Shown one piece after another: positions 49,026-61,622 of a stretch of DNA of 64,000 nt; within the stretch, counting starts at the first letter, position 1; the number at the start of each line of letters is the position of its first letter. A program made the position numbers and the translations under genes. Source of the DNA: Parasponia andersonii (lineage: Eukaryota; Streptophyta; Magnoliopsida; Rosales; Cannabaceae). Location of the stretch: assembly GCA_002914805.1 (NCBI GenBank), contig JXTB01000093.1, forward strand, positions 959,989-1,023,988, written 5' to 3'. The notes beneath the pieces are model-generated. The model was not told the origin of the DNA. It made no database searches and was given only the letters and a program-made list of their open reading frames with translations.

Positions 49026-50900
49026 AGATGAAATGCAAACTATATTGTTTATTCAGCTGTACGCAACAGTTAAATCTTATACAGGATTAGGGCTAGATGG
49101 GTCTGACTGGGAATGATTGATCCACATTTCCTACCAATATTCCAATGCTGTCAAATATTGTTTAGTATTACCTGATAAACCTATTTAATTAAAAGTTAGC
49201 TAGCTAGTTTCTTAATTAATTGAACCCTACTATAGGATGACATTACTTCAAATGCTACAAAGTACAACTATCAATCAAGTTACATATATAATATTATATG
49301 GAACAAATAATCAATTCCACATCATTGATTTTGATTGTTTCTCTTTAAATATTGTTCTTTTTTATACACTACTAAAGAACAAATTCGCATTAATATTGCC
49401 GTTATACTTCACAAACTTATGTACATTTATGTATTAGATATGGGGCCGTGCGGCCAAAAAAACAGTTGTCCACTATGATATTTAATATTGCAATTTATTT
49501 ATTTTTGTGCAATCTATAGATTGGATAACAACAATATTCAAATTGAAATAAAAATATAGTGGTAGACAATAAATAAAGGAGAATAGTTATGATTATAGTG
49601 AAGCCTTCTAAGTTTTGCCAATCACCTAACAATTAAAATGACATAATTCCATAGCTTTATATAAGTGCACAAAAGTTAATGATAACACTAGATCTTATGT
49701 TGACCTTTTTCCATTTATGTCCCACATTTTTGTTTTCTTGCATAGCCATTTACACACTCTCTTCACTCCAAAAAGTTACGGTGTACTTTATTTTTCTATT
49801 TGATGTCCCCAAATCATGTTTTATCCCTTTACTTTCGTTTGTTTTATTATAAAAATACCCAACAAATATTTTTGAATATGCAAGAGATAGTCGTTAATCC
49901 TCTACGATGTTGTTTATGTGTTAAAAACTTGAAAGTAAATCATTATTGCTCCAATTAGTACTAGCTACACATAGTGCATCTATTAACAATTGCTAAAATA
50001 ATTTGACTGATTTAAACATCATATTAAAATAAACAAAATTATAATTTAGCCACTGAAAATACTAGTTAACGTAGTGCGAACATTTATGTTGCTAAATTTA
50101 ATTTTCGTATTTAAAAAGTGGTATTTAGCTACTTTACCCTCGTATAATAATTTAGCATCATTTATTATCTAATTGAAATTACACACCAAAGGTATGCACT
50201 AGCCATTCTGTGCTATTTATTATCAGTATCTATTTTTCTTTCACAGTAGCAAGAACTTCTGATCTTGAATTTATGGTTTTTGTTCATAGAGAATCAGAGA
50301 TGAATAAATATGTTGCGGGTAACAATAAGTATGGCCGTCTTTGTCTCATTTATAATCTCATGATGTATAATTTATAATAATGTAAGACTATTTCGAACAC
50401 CAATTAAAGAAATATAGCATTAATTAATAAATTTTACAATTTTTTTTTTTTGTTTTTGTCAAATTTCATCGTCCATATATGTATATATCTATATACATAT
50501 ATTTGTGTTTTTAACTCTTTCTACTTGCTTTAATTAGTAAACCTTCCACACCGCGAGATCATACAATTTAATGTAATGGATAAATATACCAAAAACTGAC
50601 ATTGTTTTGGAACTTTACTACAAAGTACAAATTCCACATTCATGATACATAGAGACATATTATTTTAAAGTTGGAATTTTCTTTAATTTGGATTAGAAAG
50701 ATTTTATAAACAATGTTACACGCACCATTACCACATCATCAGTGGCATCATTGTAATATGAAGAAAAAGAAAAGGTGTGATTACATAATATCATGAAAAA
50801 AAGGGGCGAAACATAAAAAATTAAAATATCACTGAGCAAAAGAGAAAAAGAAAGAAAAAAAAAAAAATGAATGAAGTTTGCTGCAAAAGTAAGAAGAAAG

Positions 50901-51908
50901 AAGAAGCACATTAGGGAGAAAAAGGTTTAGCTAAGAATTTTCTCGGGGGAGAGAGAAAGTGAGAAAATGCTGGAAAATTTAGGGCTTGTATGGTGCTCCG
51001 ATCCATCTCTGTAGCGGCTCCGATCCGTACTTCCCTAGACAAGGCAATAAATGCTTTAGATCCGGCTGTCTGATACCACATTCGTAGCATTGTAATTGCC
51101 ATTTTCAACTTTTTGTTTTTTTGGAGGGTTTATCTTCGAGCTTGGGATCTCAATGGTGCTCCATGGAGCTTCATACGCGGAGTTTTGAAGCCGCTTTGAG
51201 TTGGTAAGTCGAGTACTTTGTCTACTTTCTTCCAAAGTGGTATAATTTTGGACAGTTGGAACTCTATAATGGAGTGGTGTATTGGTCATGAAGTCGAATT
51301 TGAGTTCGAATTAGGGCTTCTTTGAGTGATAACCCTCACATTTTTTTTTACTATGTATATATATGCATATAAATATAGGTGAGGAGAATTTAGGGTTTTG
51401 AGATTTGGTTTCTATATAAAGTATGTTAATTTGATTGGTGTTTTTCTCTGTTAGATTGGATATGGACAATTTGGCCTCTGCTTTTCGAGTGGTACAGTTG
51501 CTTGAGTAATTATGCTAATTTACGCAAGTTTTGTAATATAATATACACGGATTTGATGTTGAGTTGACTTGGACACACCATCTACGGTTCCTATGGGTAT
51601 TGGGTCGCTTGCACTGGAAATTAATTGATTCTTAGAAATTTTTTCGAGAAGGGCAAATCAGAACACGCCTTGGGTTTTCTATGGCCGAAAGCGATTGCGG
51701 GCTTTAATTATTTTCCTCTGTAATATACACTACGGATTATTATTTAGTTTTTTTTTTTTGGGGGAAAAGGGCTTAATTATCATCACTGCGAGGACAAGCA
51801 TAATATGTGCACTATGGATAGTTCTTCCATGTACAAGAGTTGTATGATTCTGGGTTGTATCGAGAGATTGGTGTTGGAATTTTGAGACTGTGGCTTTTGG
51901 TGGCGGAG
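50901..51908 (+). promoter_or_regulatory. 5' region of the Ser/Pro-rich gene
   Basis: About 1 kb upstream of the first ATG; GC content rises compared with the DNA before 50900. It probably holds the promoter and a leader. No ORF has a recognisable domain. Exact transcription start and any leader intron could not be fixed. Confidence 0.4.
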
Positions 51909-54900
51909 ATGCCTCCTTCTCCAGCATTGAGGTGTTCCCCTGGAAGGGAACTGAGAGGCAACAATCACAAGCGAGGACACAGTTTTGAGGGTGGATTGCT
52001 CTTCAGAGAAAAAGATGACGATCTCGCTCTGTTCAGCGAAATGCAGACCCGAGAAAGAGAGAATTTTTTGCTTCAGTCCTCAGATGACCTGGAAGCCACA
52101 TTTTGTAATATTCTATTCTGAACGTTATTTTATGTGTTTTTTTTTTCCCCCCCTTCCAAGTTTAGAACTTTTACATTATTTTGAGGGTTTCATCTGGCTT
52201 ATGGGTATTTGATGTTCTCTTTGATTTTCACTTCAACAGCTTCGAAGTTAAGGCACTTTTCAGATATTAAGCTTGGAATCTCCATTCCAGTACGAGGAGA
52301 GAGTACCAATGACCTGCTTAATATCGATGGGGAGAAAAATGACTATGACTGGTAAGTTCCGTTTTCCCAATTGATGATAATTTTGACTAAACTGGCTCTT
52401 TGCTTTGTTATACAATTCTGGACTTCTGGTATCAGAGAAGAGAGCTAATTTGCACCAGTAGCAACTTCTGTGTTCCAAATTTTTGGGCATTGCAACTGTT
52501 TAGGTTGTGGTAGAAATATAGTAAGTCGAAATGTCGAATCATAGAAAGTGTGTTTTTATTCTGTCTTGTGGAAAGACTATGATAACGCTTTGAGTAAGCA
52601 GAACTATTAATCTGCTAAGATTATATTGTCCAAGCTGCATGTGTACGTGAAACTTGCATCTTATCTGTCCGTTAATTCAAGTATGTCATTAAAAACTGGA
52701 TAATTTTCTGTCTTCAATTTGTCAAGTTTTCGTAGAGTCATGAGTGAAGGTTTATTTTATTTATTTTTCATGTTAGAAATATGCAAGTTTTTTTTATCTT
52801 TTCATGATCCTAGACTCAATGTTTGTACTTTTTTTTTTTTTGAGGAGTTTGATTTATTGATGGTTTTTATTTATATTTCTGAAGGCTATTGACACCTCCT
52901 GACACTCCTCTTTTTCCTTCACTGGATGATGAGCCACCACAACTTGCTTCTGCACGAAGGGGAAGACCCCGTAGTCAACCTATTTCAATATCAAGATCAT
53001 CGACGGCAAGTGGCTAGATCATTTTAATGAGTAGAATTTTGTTTATCATGTTCTCTGAAATATCTGGATATCTCTTTACCTCTTCTTTTAAAGCATACCT
53101 ACGTCTTTCACAGATGGAGAAGGGTTATAGAAGCAGTAGGGGTAGTGCAAGTCCAAATCGTTTAAGCCCATCTCCTCGTTCTGGTAGCAGTACATTTCAA
53201 TCAAGAGGAAGGCCATCATCAGCCCGTCAATCCAGTCCATCTCCAAGTATACGGCCTGCTACTCCATCACGAAGACCATCTAGTCCTCCAAGTAAACCCT
53301 CAACTCCTGTTCCTAGGTCTTCTACCCCAACTCCCCGTAGAATGAGCACTGGGTCTGGTAGTGTGGCCTCATCAGGGACAAGGGGGATCTCCCCTGTAAA
53401 GACAAGTCGGGGGAACTCTGCTTCACCTAAAATAAGAGCATGGCAGACAAATATTCCAGGATTCTCCTCTGATGCACCTCCAAACCTTCGTACTTCTCTT
53501 GCTGATCGACCTGCAACTTATGTAAGGGGTTCCTCACCTGCAACAAGAAGCGGAAGGGATTCTTCCTCCAAGTTCAGAAGGCAATCAATGTCACCAACTG
53601 CGTCTAGAAGTGTTAGTTTATCTCACAGTCATGAGCGAGATCCATTTAGCTCTCAGAGTAAAGGTTCTATTGCTTCTTCTGGTGATGATGATGTCGACTC
53701 TATTCAATCCATGCATGTGGGTAGTTTAGATCGCTCAACAACAAGAAGAGTTGATACTTTCTCGAATAACAGAGCTCCTATCCTTTCCAAAAAATCAGCC
53801 AAAATAGCGTCTCCATCTCCTGCTCCCAAAAGATCATTTGATTCTGCCCTTCGACAAATGGTATTTCTTACAGAATCATTGCTTCATCTCATGAAATTTT
53901 TTGGAGTACCTGTCTTTATGTGTTCCTTTGAATCTTTTATTCTGTTTAAAGTGATCCAAGGTTAATAGTTTCTATTTTCTTTTCACATTTTTTTTTGGCT
54001 TGTATTGTTGCTCCTATCTGCTAGTGAATACTGTTCCCGAAGTCCCGCTCTTTCCCCTCTCTCTTCCTAATTTGTGTTTACTTGTCTTTTCCTAGTCTGA
54101 GGGATGTTTGTTATGCTGGGCTTAATTGTCATTATGAAAGAAACTGAACTGGAAAATGACGGGTTATATACACTTTTTCTCTCTTAGTACTTTCTGATTC
54201 TTCTGATTTCTTATTTGTTTGCTGATGCCTAATAATGATTAACTTGCAAATTGAAGGGAAGATAACATTTTTATATTAGTTAATTGGGTTCTGATGTCAG
54301 TTAGCTTCTATTCTATCCATAGAATACATTCTTTCTTACTGAATTCCATATTTTTGTTTGAGTGGGTATACATATAGACTTGCCTACTGTCAGTTTGTAT
54401 AATATTTCCACTGCTGAACTCATTTTTAGGTGATTTTGAGCTGATACTATAATTTTAGGGTCTGTTTTTGTTGAACATATTTTTAGGTGATTTTGAGCTG
54501 ATACTATGATTTTAGGGTCTGTTTTAGTTGAACATACTTGTGGTCATTTGACAACATTGTGATTCTTTTTCCTTCAGTACCACTAATTTATCCTGTAGAT
54601 TAAAAGTGTTGAATTTTATGAATAACCTTTGGACAGCGCTTTCATGAACCCAGTAGTGTTCTTTTGTTCACTACTTCGCTGAGATACTTTTGTGGTGATT
54701 TCTTCCGCTCCTGCTTAAACCAATATAACCAAATTTCTAGGTGACAACCACAAGGATTGTTTTGATACTGAGCTATTAATTGATATGTATGTTTAACTCC
54801 TTATAATATTCGGGTTGCCAGCTTCAGTTCACATCTAATGTACTCTAACATCTTTGCAGGATCATCGGAAAAGTCCTCAAAATATGTTTAGACCGCTTTT

Positions 54901-57900
54901 ATCCAGTGTCCCTAGCACCACCTTTTACGTTGGTAAAGCAAGTTCTGCACATCGTTCTTTGATCTCTAGAAATTCATCAGTCACAACAAGCAGCAATGCA
55001 AGTTCTGATCAAGGCACAAGTGCTGCACCTGATACTGAAGGGAGTGATCACAACCAAGAAGACGTGGCTAGTGAGTATGAGAGAGTACCATTTTCTGATG
55101 TTCCCGAGGAAGTATTTGCCTTTGATAAGATGGATATTGTAAATGAAGCCATTGGTCATGAAATTGATGATGGATCAATTGACATAACTAATGATGGTTT
55201 TAATAGAAGCCCTAAAACTGAGTTTGTTCCTGCTGAACCTGGAGAGTCCTGCCACCATGGTATTGTTGCAGAAGTGGGTCCAACTTCGGAAGCTTCTTTC
55301 GTTAATGATGATTTTTCTGAGGTTGATAGTCTTGAAATTATGGTGGTTTGTTCTAGATGTGGTTGCAGATATCATGCTTCTGAGGAAGAGGAAAGGGTCA
55401 CTGGACTTTGTCTGGAATGCACTATGAAAGATAAACTTTTGAGGATAACGACGGTGGAGACAGCTGTAGTTATCAGCACCTCCCCGGTGTCATCTACAAA
55501 CACTTCAGAAGAAGAAAAACCTTCTGATGATTTTGCATCTGAGATTGCTGTACCTGAATTGCAACAAGTTACTGAAGTGTGTGAGCGAAAGAGTTCCCAG
55601 GATGAGGAGATTGTTGAAGGTGGCAAAATTTCTTACAATGAGCAAAGTCATAATTACTTGCAAGAAAATTCCGTGTCAAGGTCAGAGTTGGAAGGAGGCA
55701 AGGATAGTTTTACCAAACAGCAAGAGGAGGAGGACCTCTTAGCTGTTGGCCAGGGTCTACACAGTAATGACACTGGAGGAAAAAGCTTACATCACTCCAC
55801 TGATTATTCAAATTTGAAGTTCGATGTTTCAGAGGGTGCAGGAATTTCTGTATTGCTGAAGAGAACAAGCAGTAGCAAGGGGCCTGTTGTTCAGGGCAGG
55901 AATTTTTCGGCTTCTAGCATGCCGTATGATGCTCTGTCATATGCCAAGGATAGTGCAGGCAGCATGAGAAGCTCCATTGGGCATGGCAGTTTCTCCACAT
56001 CATCCTCTGTTGATTTTGGTACCCGGCCAACAGATAGTCGGGTACAACGACAGTTAAGTAGTGGCAGGAAATCAGACATGGAGCACTACAGCAAAAACAC
56101 AAAACATCAAACTGTTGGCTCATCTTTCTGTGGCACTGCAGACCTTTCTCATCAAGCATTATCCCTCTCAACGAACACACATGAAGATAATTCTCATGTT
56201 TCAACTGGCAATATGGAATACGATGTCGTAAGGGAGACACTTGTAACATCTCACGATCATTTGCTAGCTTCAGAATGTACTGAAGCGGATGTGTCTGATA
56301 CACCTTCTATGAGGACATTTGTTGTTGAGAAAGATGATTATGAACACCACAACAGCAATATAACAGTTGATGCCTCTACCTCACAGACAAATTATAACGC
56401 CTGTGGCTCTCATGTAGAGTTGCCAAAAGGTACCAGTAGTGTGACAGAACTAGAACTGGATACGATTTCTGGATCTTCTTGTAAGGAGGAAGGCACCATT
56501 CTCAATGTTGATAAAATTGATACTGAGGTTGTAACCCATGGCTCCGCGGTTACAGTATCTGAAATAGAAACTGAAAGTCGTCATCATAGTACCCCTGGTT
56601 CAGCGAGTGATAATATCTCTCTTGCATCAAAGAGCACCTCAGATGAACCCCTGGAGCCTTCACCTTTTAACCCTTGTGACAAGGATATGATAACTTCCGC
56701 TACAGACTCCAGGATCTCTGATCAGGCTCATGACATCCTAGGTAAGATTTGTCTTGGATTGTGATTGTTGTTGCTGACCTTTGATCCTTTACTTCTAGTA
56801 GTCCAGTCTCAGTGAATATCCCCTGTTCTATGAATCTAAGAGTATTCATACACTATAGAAAGCCTGATTCGAATGGTTTTAAGTATGATTACTAATTCTA
56901 TAATTCTAATAACGGTGCTTTCAGATCAGTACCTATGTAACATGGGCTATGTTTATTTTTTTATTTTTTATTTTTATTTTTATTTTTTGATAAGATGCCT
57001 ATTTTGTCTCCCTTGGACTCAAACTCATGACCTAACCATCACACTCATATACACCCTGAGTCCCATACCAATTGAGCTAGCCCTGTTGGTAACATAGGCT
57101 ATGTTTGGTAGAGAGGAAAGAAAGTAGAAGGGAAGGAAAACTTAGGAGGGAAAGAAAATGTATAAGATGGAAAGGAAAGTGTTTTTCTTTCGTTGTTGTT
57201 TAGTATTTAGGAAGGAAAGAAATTAGTATATCTTAAAATGACTATTTTTTCCTTTTTATTAAAATTTTAAAATTAATGTATAAAATTATTTTAGTAAATT
57301 CATTTTCACATGTTGATTAAAAAACACTTTTCTTTCCCCTTTTCTCTCCATTTTTTGAGGGAAAATATTCTTGTAGGGCCAACCATTTTTCCCCCACCTT
57401 CTCTCTCTTTTTCCCTTCCCTTCCCTTTTTCCTTCTACCAAACAATCCAATTTTTTAGTTTCCCTCCACTTTCGCTCTAACTTTTTCCTTCCTCTCACTT
57501 TCCCTTCCTACCAAACATAGCCGTAACGAAGAGGTCGAATTTCATATTAGCTTTGTAATGATCCAATCATCGTATATTATGTACACTATCACTTACTGAT
57601 ACTGAAATGCTCTAAGGACTGAAATTAACACCAATTCTGTCCTTTCTGTGCAATTTCAAATGCTAAATATACCTTTGCATCTTTGGCTTCATCTCTGCAA
57701 CATAAACTTGTTAGGTTTGTTCGTAATATGGCTGACCTGAGTGCTCATTCTCATTTGTTTATTTATTTTATACCTTATGTATTTTTGAAGTGAGTTCTTC
57801 TTGGAGTCAGTTTTACCAATTGAATCTTTCCTCCACTTTTTCATTTATACTTTGTGACTGACGAATTCTGTGTATTTTGATAGAGCAAGAATCAATGATA

Positions 57901-58317
57901 ATGGTAGAGTGTCAAAGGGGAAGTAAGGCGAGAAGCCTAACGTTGGAAGAGGCAACAGATACAATTCTTTTCTGCAGCTCCATTGTCCATGAGCTGGCCT
58001 ACCAGGCTGCAACAATAGCTCTGGAGAAGGAAAGCTCGGACTCATTAGAAGGCTCCCAGCCAACAGTTACAATATTGGGAAAATCCAATTCTGATAACAA
58101 GAAGGGCCTGCCTCGTGGCAGAACTGTTAGCAACCGCCCTTCGAAATCCCAGAAGGCCAGGAAAAGGCGGGTAGAGAAAGATGCCAAACCTCCTAGCATA
58201 ACTGAGAATGATGAGAACGCTGTTGAACCATTAAAACGCAGTGTTGAGCCTCCTAACAAGCTGGATACAATGAGGCCTCCAAAGCTGGAATCGAAGTGCA
58301 ATTGCACTATAATGTAA
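51909..58317 (+). CDS. Large Ser/Pro-rich basic protein (BPP/FLO11-like annotation family) with C-terminal CaaX box
   Basis: Six exons: 51909-52104, 52240-52351, 52885-53005, 53114-53860, 54860-56741 and 57884-58317, encoding 1163 residues. The N-terminus has [20 protein letters not shown]. Residues about 105-390 are basic and Ser/Pro/Arg-rich ([53 protein letters not shown]), typical of the plant BASIC PROLINE-RICH PROTEIN group, some members of which bind microtubules. The long acidic C-terminal half contains a small Cys cluster near residues 556-590 (CSRCGCRYH ... CLEC). The end is [12 protein letters not shown], then KCNCTIM, a CaaX motif. The ATG was chosen because residues right after it match the family N-terminus. 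Intron 3 keeps frame only with a GC donor (ACG|GCAAGT). The molecular role is inferred, not shown. Confidence 0.88.
54424..54537 (+). repeat. 57-bp tandem duplication in intron 4
   Basis: Two adjacent units share ttttaggtgattttgagctg, atactat(a/g)attttaggg, tctgttttt(a)gttgaacata with only two or three differences. No coding effect. Confidence 0.85.
56937..56954. repeat. SINE target-site duplication, left copy
   Basis: gtaacatgggctatgttt; the matching gtaacataggctatgttt lies at 57089-57106, 17 of 18 bases identical. Confidence 0.8.
56945..57522. mobile_element. MITE with GGCTATGTTTGGTA ends, split by the SINE
   Basis: Left terminal GGCTATGTTTGGTAGAGAGG and reverse complement of the right end GGCTATGTTTGGTAGGAAGG. 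The left end is now split: ggctatgttt occurs at 56945 and again at 57097 because the SINE and its target duplication lie between. Outside the ends are gtaacatg/gtaacata and gtaacgaa, which could be an 8-bp hAT-type duplication. A second, more decayed copy is at 61256-61622. Confidence 0.65.
56955..57088 (-). mobile_element. tRNA-derived SINE
   Basis: On the minus strand the 5' part reads caacagggctagctcaattg with A box TAGCTCAATTGG and, about 40 bp on, a B box in aggtcatgagtttgagtcc. The 3' end is an A-rich tail (repeated AAAAAT units, seen as T-rich sequence on the plus strand from 56955). An 18-bp target duplication flanks it. These are the full marks of a polymerase III SINE moved by LINE machinery. 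It sits in intron 5 of the Ser/Pro-rich gene, antisense to it. Confidence 0.85.
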
Positions 58318-59614
58318 GTTCATTCGGCACTCACCCTGCATCTCTGCCAACACCGTTAGCAGCATATACAAAGGCGATGGAGCCGAATCCTTGTATTTTG
58401 ATGGTTTTATGTTTGAGGGGCTGTTTGAATGTTGTCAATTGTTTTCGTTGGTTCCCATTTATTTGTTAGAAATGCCACGTTGTGTTGGTGACGAAATTGT
58501 AAAGCTTTTTTCTTTTCATTTTTTTTTTCGTCATTAGGCTAATATTAGTTAAGGCAATGGAGGCTTGTGTTTGCTCCAGTTGCCACATTCTTGTTGGTGA
58601 TTCTGATTTGGTTAATTCCTCGGTAGAGATAAGTGTGAATGAAAGCAAAACCACTCATTCATATTCGTTATGATTGTGAAGAGTATACCTTCCATTTATT
58701 CTTCCATTTTGAGATCAGAACTCTTCTTGCTCCAACTTCTTGCGGTTTTAAACAAAGTGCAAAATTGAACAATGGATAGTAGAAATAAAAGAAAAGAGAG
58801 AAGAAATAAAGCAACTAAAAGCCGGGAAAATGAATCTTTTGGGACAACAAACGACGTGCTGATTTTAGGCATAAACCGCCATTATTACCGGAAAAGGAGG
58901 TCTTATTGCCGGAAAAGGACGTCTACTTGGACGTAAAACGATAACTCAAACGGTTAAAGTTACCAAATACAAAACTTGCTTCAAAACTACTTTTTTTTTT
59001 TTTTTTTGTTGGTTGTTGTTGTTGTAAGTACAAAACTTGCTTACGGTTAGACAACAAGGGACAGCAGAATATGAACTGAAAACGACTTGTGGTTTCATAA
59101 GCGATGATAATGCATACTGAGTGAACGTGAACTGTAAAGGACACGTAATTTATTTGCTCGGATAAGCTTCTGAAAGTGAACTTGCCATTTTATTAACTAG
59201 GCATAAACAATGTAACGCCAGAAATTTCTGAACATGAGAGACATTAATGTTCAGTGGTTAAAAACTTAAAACAACTAAATGCTGTGCGAAGAACAATATG
59301 TTCTTCTATCGTGAAAGCTAATATATTCATCAAAGCCACATGCTGGAAGATTTCCAATAGTACATTTTGTCGAAAAACCAATCTAATTTGTTTCACTAAC
59401 TGTCGTTCTGATAAAATATATGATCCTATATTCTATAATATATGATATGATATGAGTTAAAGTAGGTGATATTATTTGTAAGTAAAAGCTTTTGGAAATT
59501 AGACGTGACCGCAATAGAGTTTAAATTCTAGACATATGTAAAGACGAAAGCAAATTGTGAACCAAAAATGACGTTTTATAAGATAAACAGACAACAAATT
59601 TGGAACCCCTACCA

Positions 59615-59646
<32 letters not shown>

Positions 59647-59805
59647 AAACGACAACAACCAATTTGGAACAATAAGTGACACGCCTTTTTGAGCGAAAAC
59701 ACCATAAGTAAGATTACAGAGAATCAGAGATATTAACTGAGTCTTGGAGTCCCTGTCCAGACATATTTAGTTGCAAAAATTCGTATATTACTTTTAGAAA
59801 GAAAT

Positions 59806-60122
59806 TTGAAAAATACGGTGGTTTTCATTCTTTTAAGCTGTGGTACAGTTTTTATTAGAGAAATACTGTTTTTTTAAAAAATATTTAGAAAAATACTATT
59901 TTTAATATAATAATTAATAACTGATAATTAGTTTTCAGAAATTAGTAACTAATAACTAAAGGTATTTATAGCTGATAAATAGTAACTATTAATTAGTTTC
60001 TAGAAATTGATAATTAGAAACCATTTTTAAAATGGTATTTTTCTAGAAAAAATTTTAAAAGTGATATTTTTCTAATAAAAACTGTATGAAAATTAGAAAA
60101 AATTATGACTTCCGTATTTTTG
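59806..60122. mobile_element. Foldback element with long inverted termini
   Basis: The outer ends both read AAAAATACGG inward. Inner arms match well: tacagtttttattagagaaa on the left and tacagtttttattagaaaaa as the reverse complement on the right, continuing into 'tagaaaaatac(t/c)a'. The centre holds several taataactaa-type short repeats. No ORF. The architecture resembles the element at 20530-20915. Confidence 0.6.
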
Positions 60123-60179
60123 TAATTTTTTTTGAATTTTTGTAGGTAAAAATATTAGAAACCCTTAATTAATAGTATC

Positions 60180-60490
60180 ATGTCCGGCTCGTTGATGTGC
60201 CATTATTGTATTTGTTTGTTTTCATGTCTAATTATTCTCATTTTTTATATTATGTTATTATTGTGTCTAATTGTGCCCGTTTTTTGCATTGAGTTATTTT
60301 CCATGCTTAATCGTGCTCATTTTTTATATTGTGTTTTTTTCATGCCTAATTATGTTTGTTTCTGATATTATGCTATTTTCGCATTAATTACACCCGTTTT
60401 ATATACTGTGTTATTTTCATGACTTATCTACCTTGTTTTTTATTATATTATTCTTGTGTCTAACATTGTCCATTTTTTATATCATATATG
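60180..60490. repeat. Degenerate tandem repeat, about 55-60-bp unit
   Basis: A phrase of the type cat-gtctaatt-gtgcccgttttttatattgtgttattttcatgc returns about five times with many mismatches. AT-rich and non-coding. Confidence 0.5.
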
Positions 60491-61255
60491 ATTTCAATCC
60501 TAAATGTTTCCATTTTCAAACACTTATTGTTCTTGTTCCATAATCATGCTCATTATTGATTTTTTTTTTCAAATTTAATTGTTTTAAAATTATTAGACAT
60601 ATTTCCTTTTAAGCAATTATAAATTGTTAATTATTATATAATGGAAAAGAATTTTTTGAAAATATAGATAACGTTTGTATGAAAATAAATTTAAATTGAA
60701 ATATTAGAGTGCACGTTATAAATGATAATTAATTTAAATTTTTAGAGTTAAATATTTTCTAATTAAATTGACACATTCTCAAACTAAATCAAAATATATA
60801 GCTCAAAGTTATAATTGGCAACTACTTAAATTTTATTTTATTTCTTAACCTTTTAAGAATTTTCTATTATGAATGAGTTTTACTTCAGATTCTTAATATT
60901 TTTTAAACTCTTTTACAAAAACTTATTAAATTTTGTAAAGTTTTTATTTTTAAAAAATTAGAAATTGACGCAATATTTATAATATATACTACTTTTACTA
61001 AGAAATATTTTAATTTTAATTTTTTTTCTATTTTCTTATATTTATTATGGCCAGAAAAATTTAAAAAATTTAATTTAAGTATATTTTTTGCAAACTAATT
61101 ATTTTTCTTCATCATGCCTATAATTCGTGAATGTCGTGCCAAGTGCATATGTCGTTCTGGTCAAATACAGTTATTAATCGTGTCATGTCCGTATTAGCTC
61201 GTTTTAACACTATTACACAATTATCTATAACAAAATGTTGATAAACATAACTTAA

Positions 61256-61622
61256 GTCTATGTTTGGTCGATGGGAAAAGAAAGAGGAAAGAAATGATAA
61301 GATGGGAAATGGAAGAAAAAATGGAAAAATTAGTTATTTGATATGAAGAAAAAAGAAAAGGGAGAAAGGGGAATATTAAGTTGGTGCCCACAAATTTTTT
61401 CACTCGAAAAAAATAGAAAGAATAAAAAAGTTTTAGCGAGTGAAAAAATGAATTTATCAAATTACTTTTGCATATTAATTTTTAAAATTACTATATTAAA
61501 AATAAAATAATTATTGTAAGATAAATTACTTTTTTAAGAAAAAAAAATATTTTTTTCATTTATATATTTTATTTATTTTTATCCATTTTATTTTCTTTCA
61601 TTCCTCTCTGCCAAAGGTAACA
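61256..61622. mobile_element. MITE, second copy of the GGCTATGTTTGGTA family
   Basis: Left gtctatgtttggtcgatggg followed by aaaagaaagaggaaag; reverse complement of the right end tacctttggcagagaggaatgaaagaaaat. It is similar to the intronic element at 56945-57522 in ends, purine-rich arms and a central 'ccca' block, but more diverged. Confidence 0.5.

Larger units (their letters stand above)
42746..50900. other. Gene-poor AT-rich intergenic DNA
   Basis: No supported coding gene over about 8 kb. Recognisable contents: a 29-bp tandem duplication (43725-43783), degenerate short repeats at 44030-44220, an inverted-repeat patch (45400-45990), two Tourist-like MITEs (47576-47829 and 48004-48290), a duplicated segment (47936-48003 and 48407-48475) and a TA microsatellite near 49004-49025. 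ORFs in this stretch lack recognisable domains and are AT-rich. Confidence 0.45.

Noticed and set aside
53027..53113. Upstream extension of the exon 4 frame of the Ser/Pro-rich gene
   Set aside because: The sequence before 53114 is intron 3 with a clear acceptor (CTTTCACAG); the extension is not conserved in style with the protein.
56955..57088. Possible tRNA gene
   Set aside because: It has polymerase III A and B boxes but no complete cloverleaf and is followed by an A-rich tail with flanking target duplication, so it is a SINE.
59806..60122. Possible microRNA precursor
   Set aside because: The hairpin is long, AT-rich and has transposon-like ends; there is nothing that points to a defined mature RNA.
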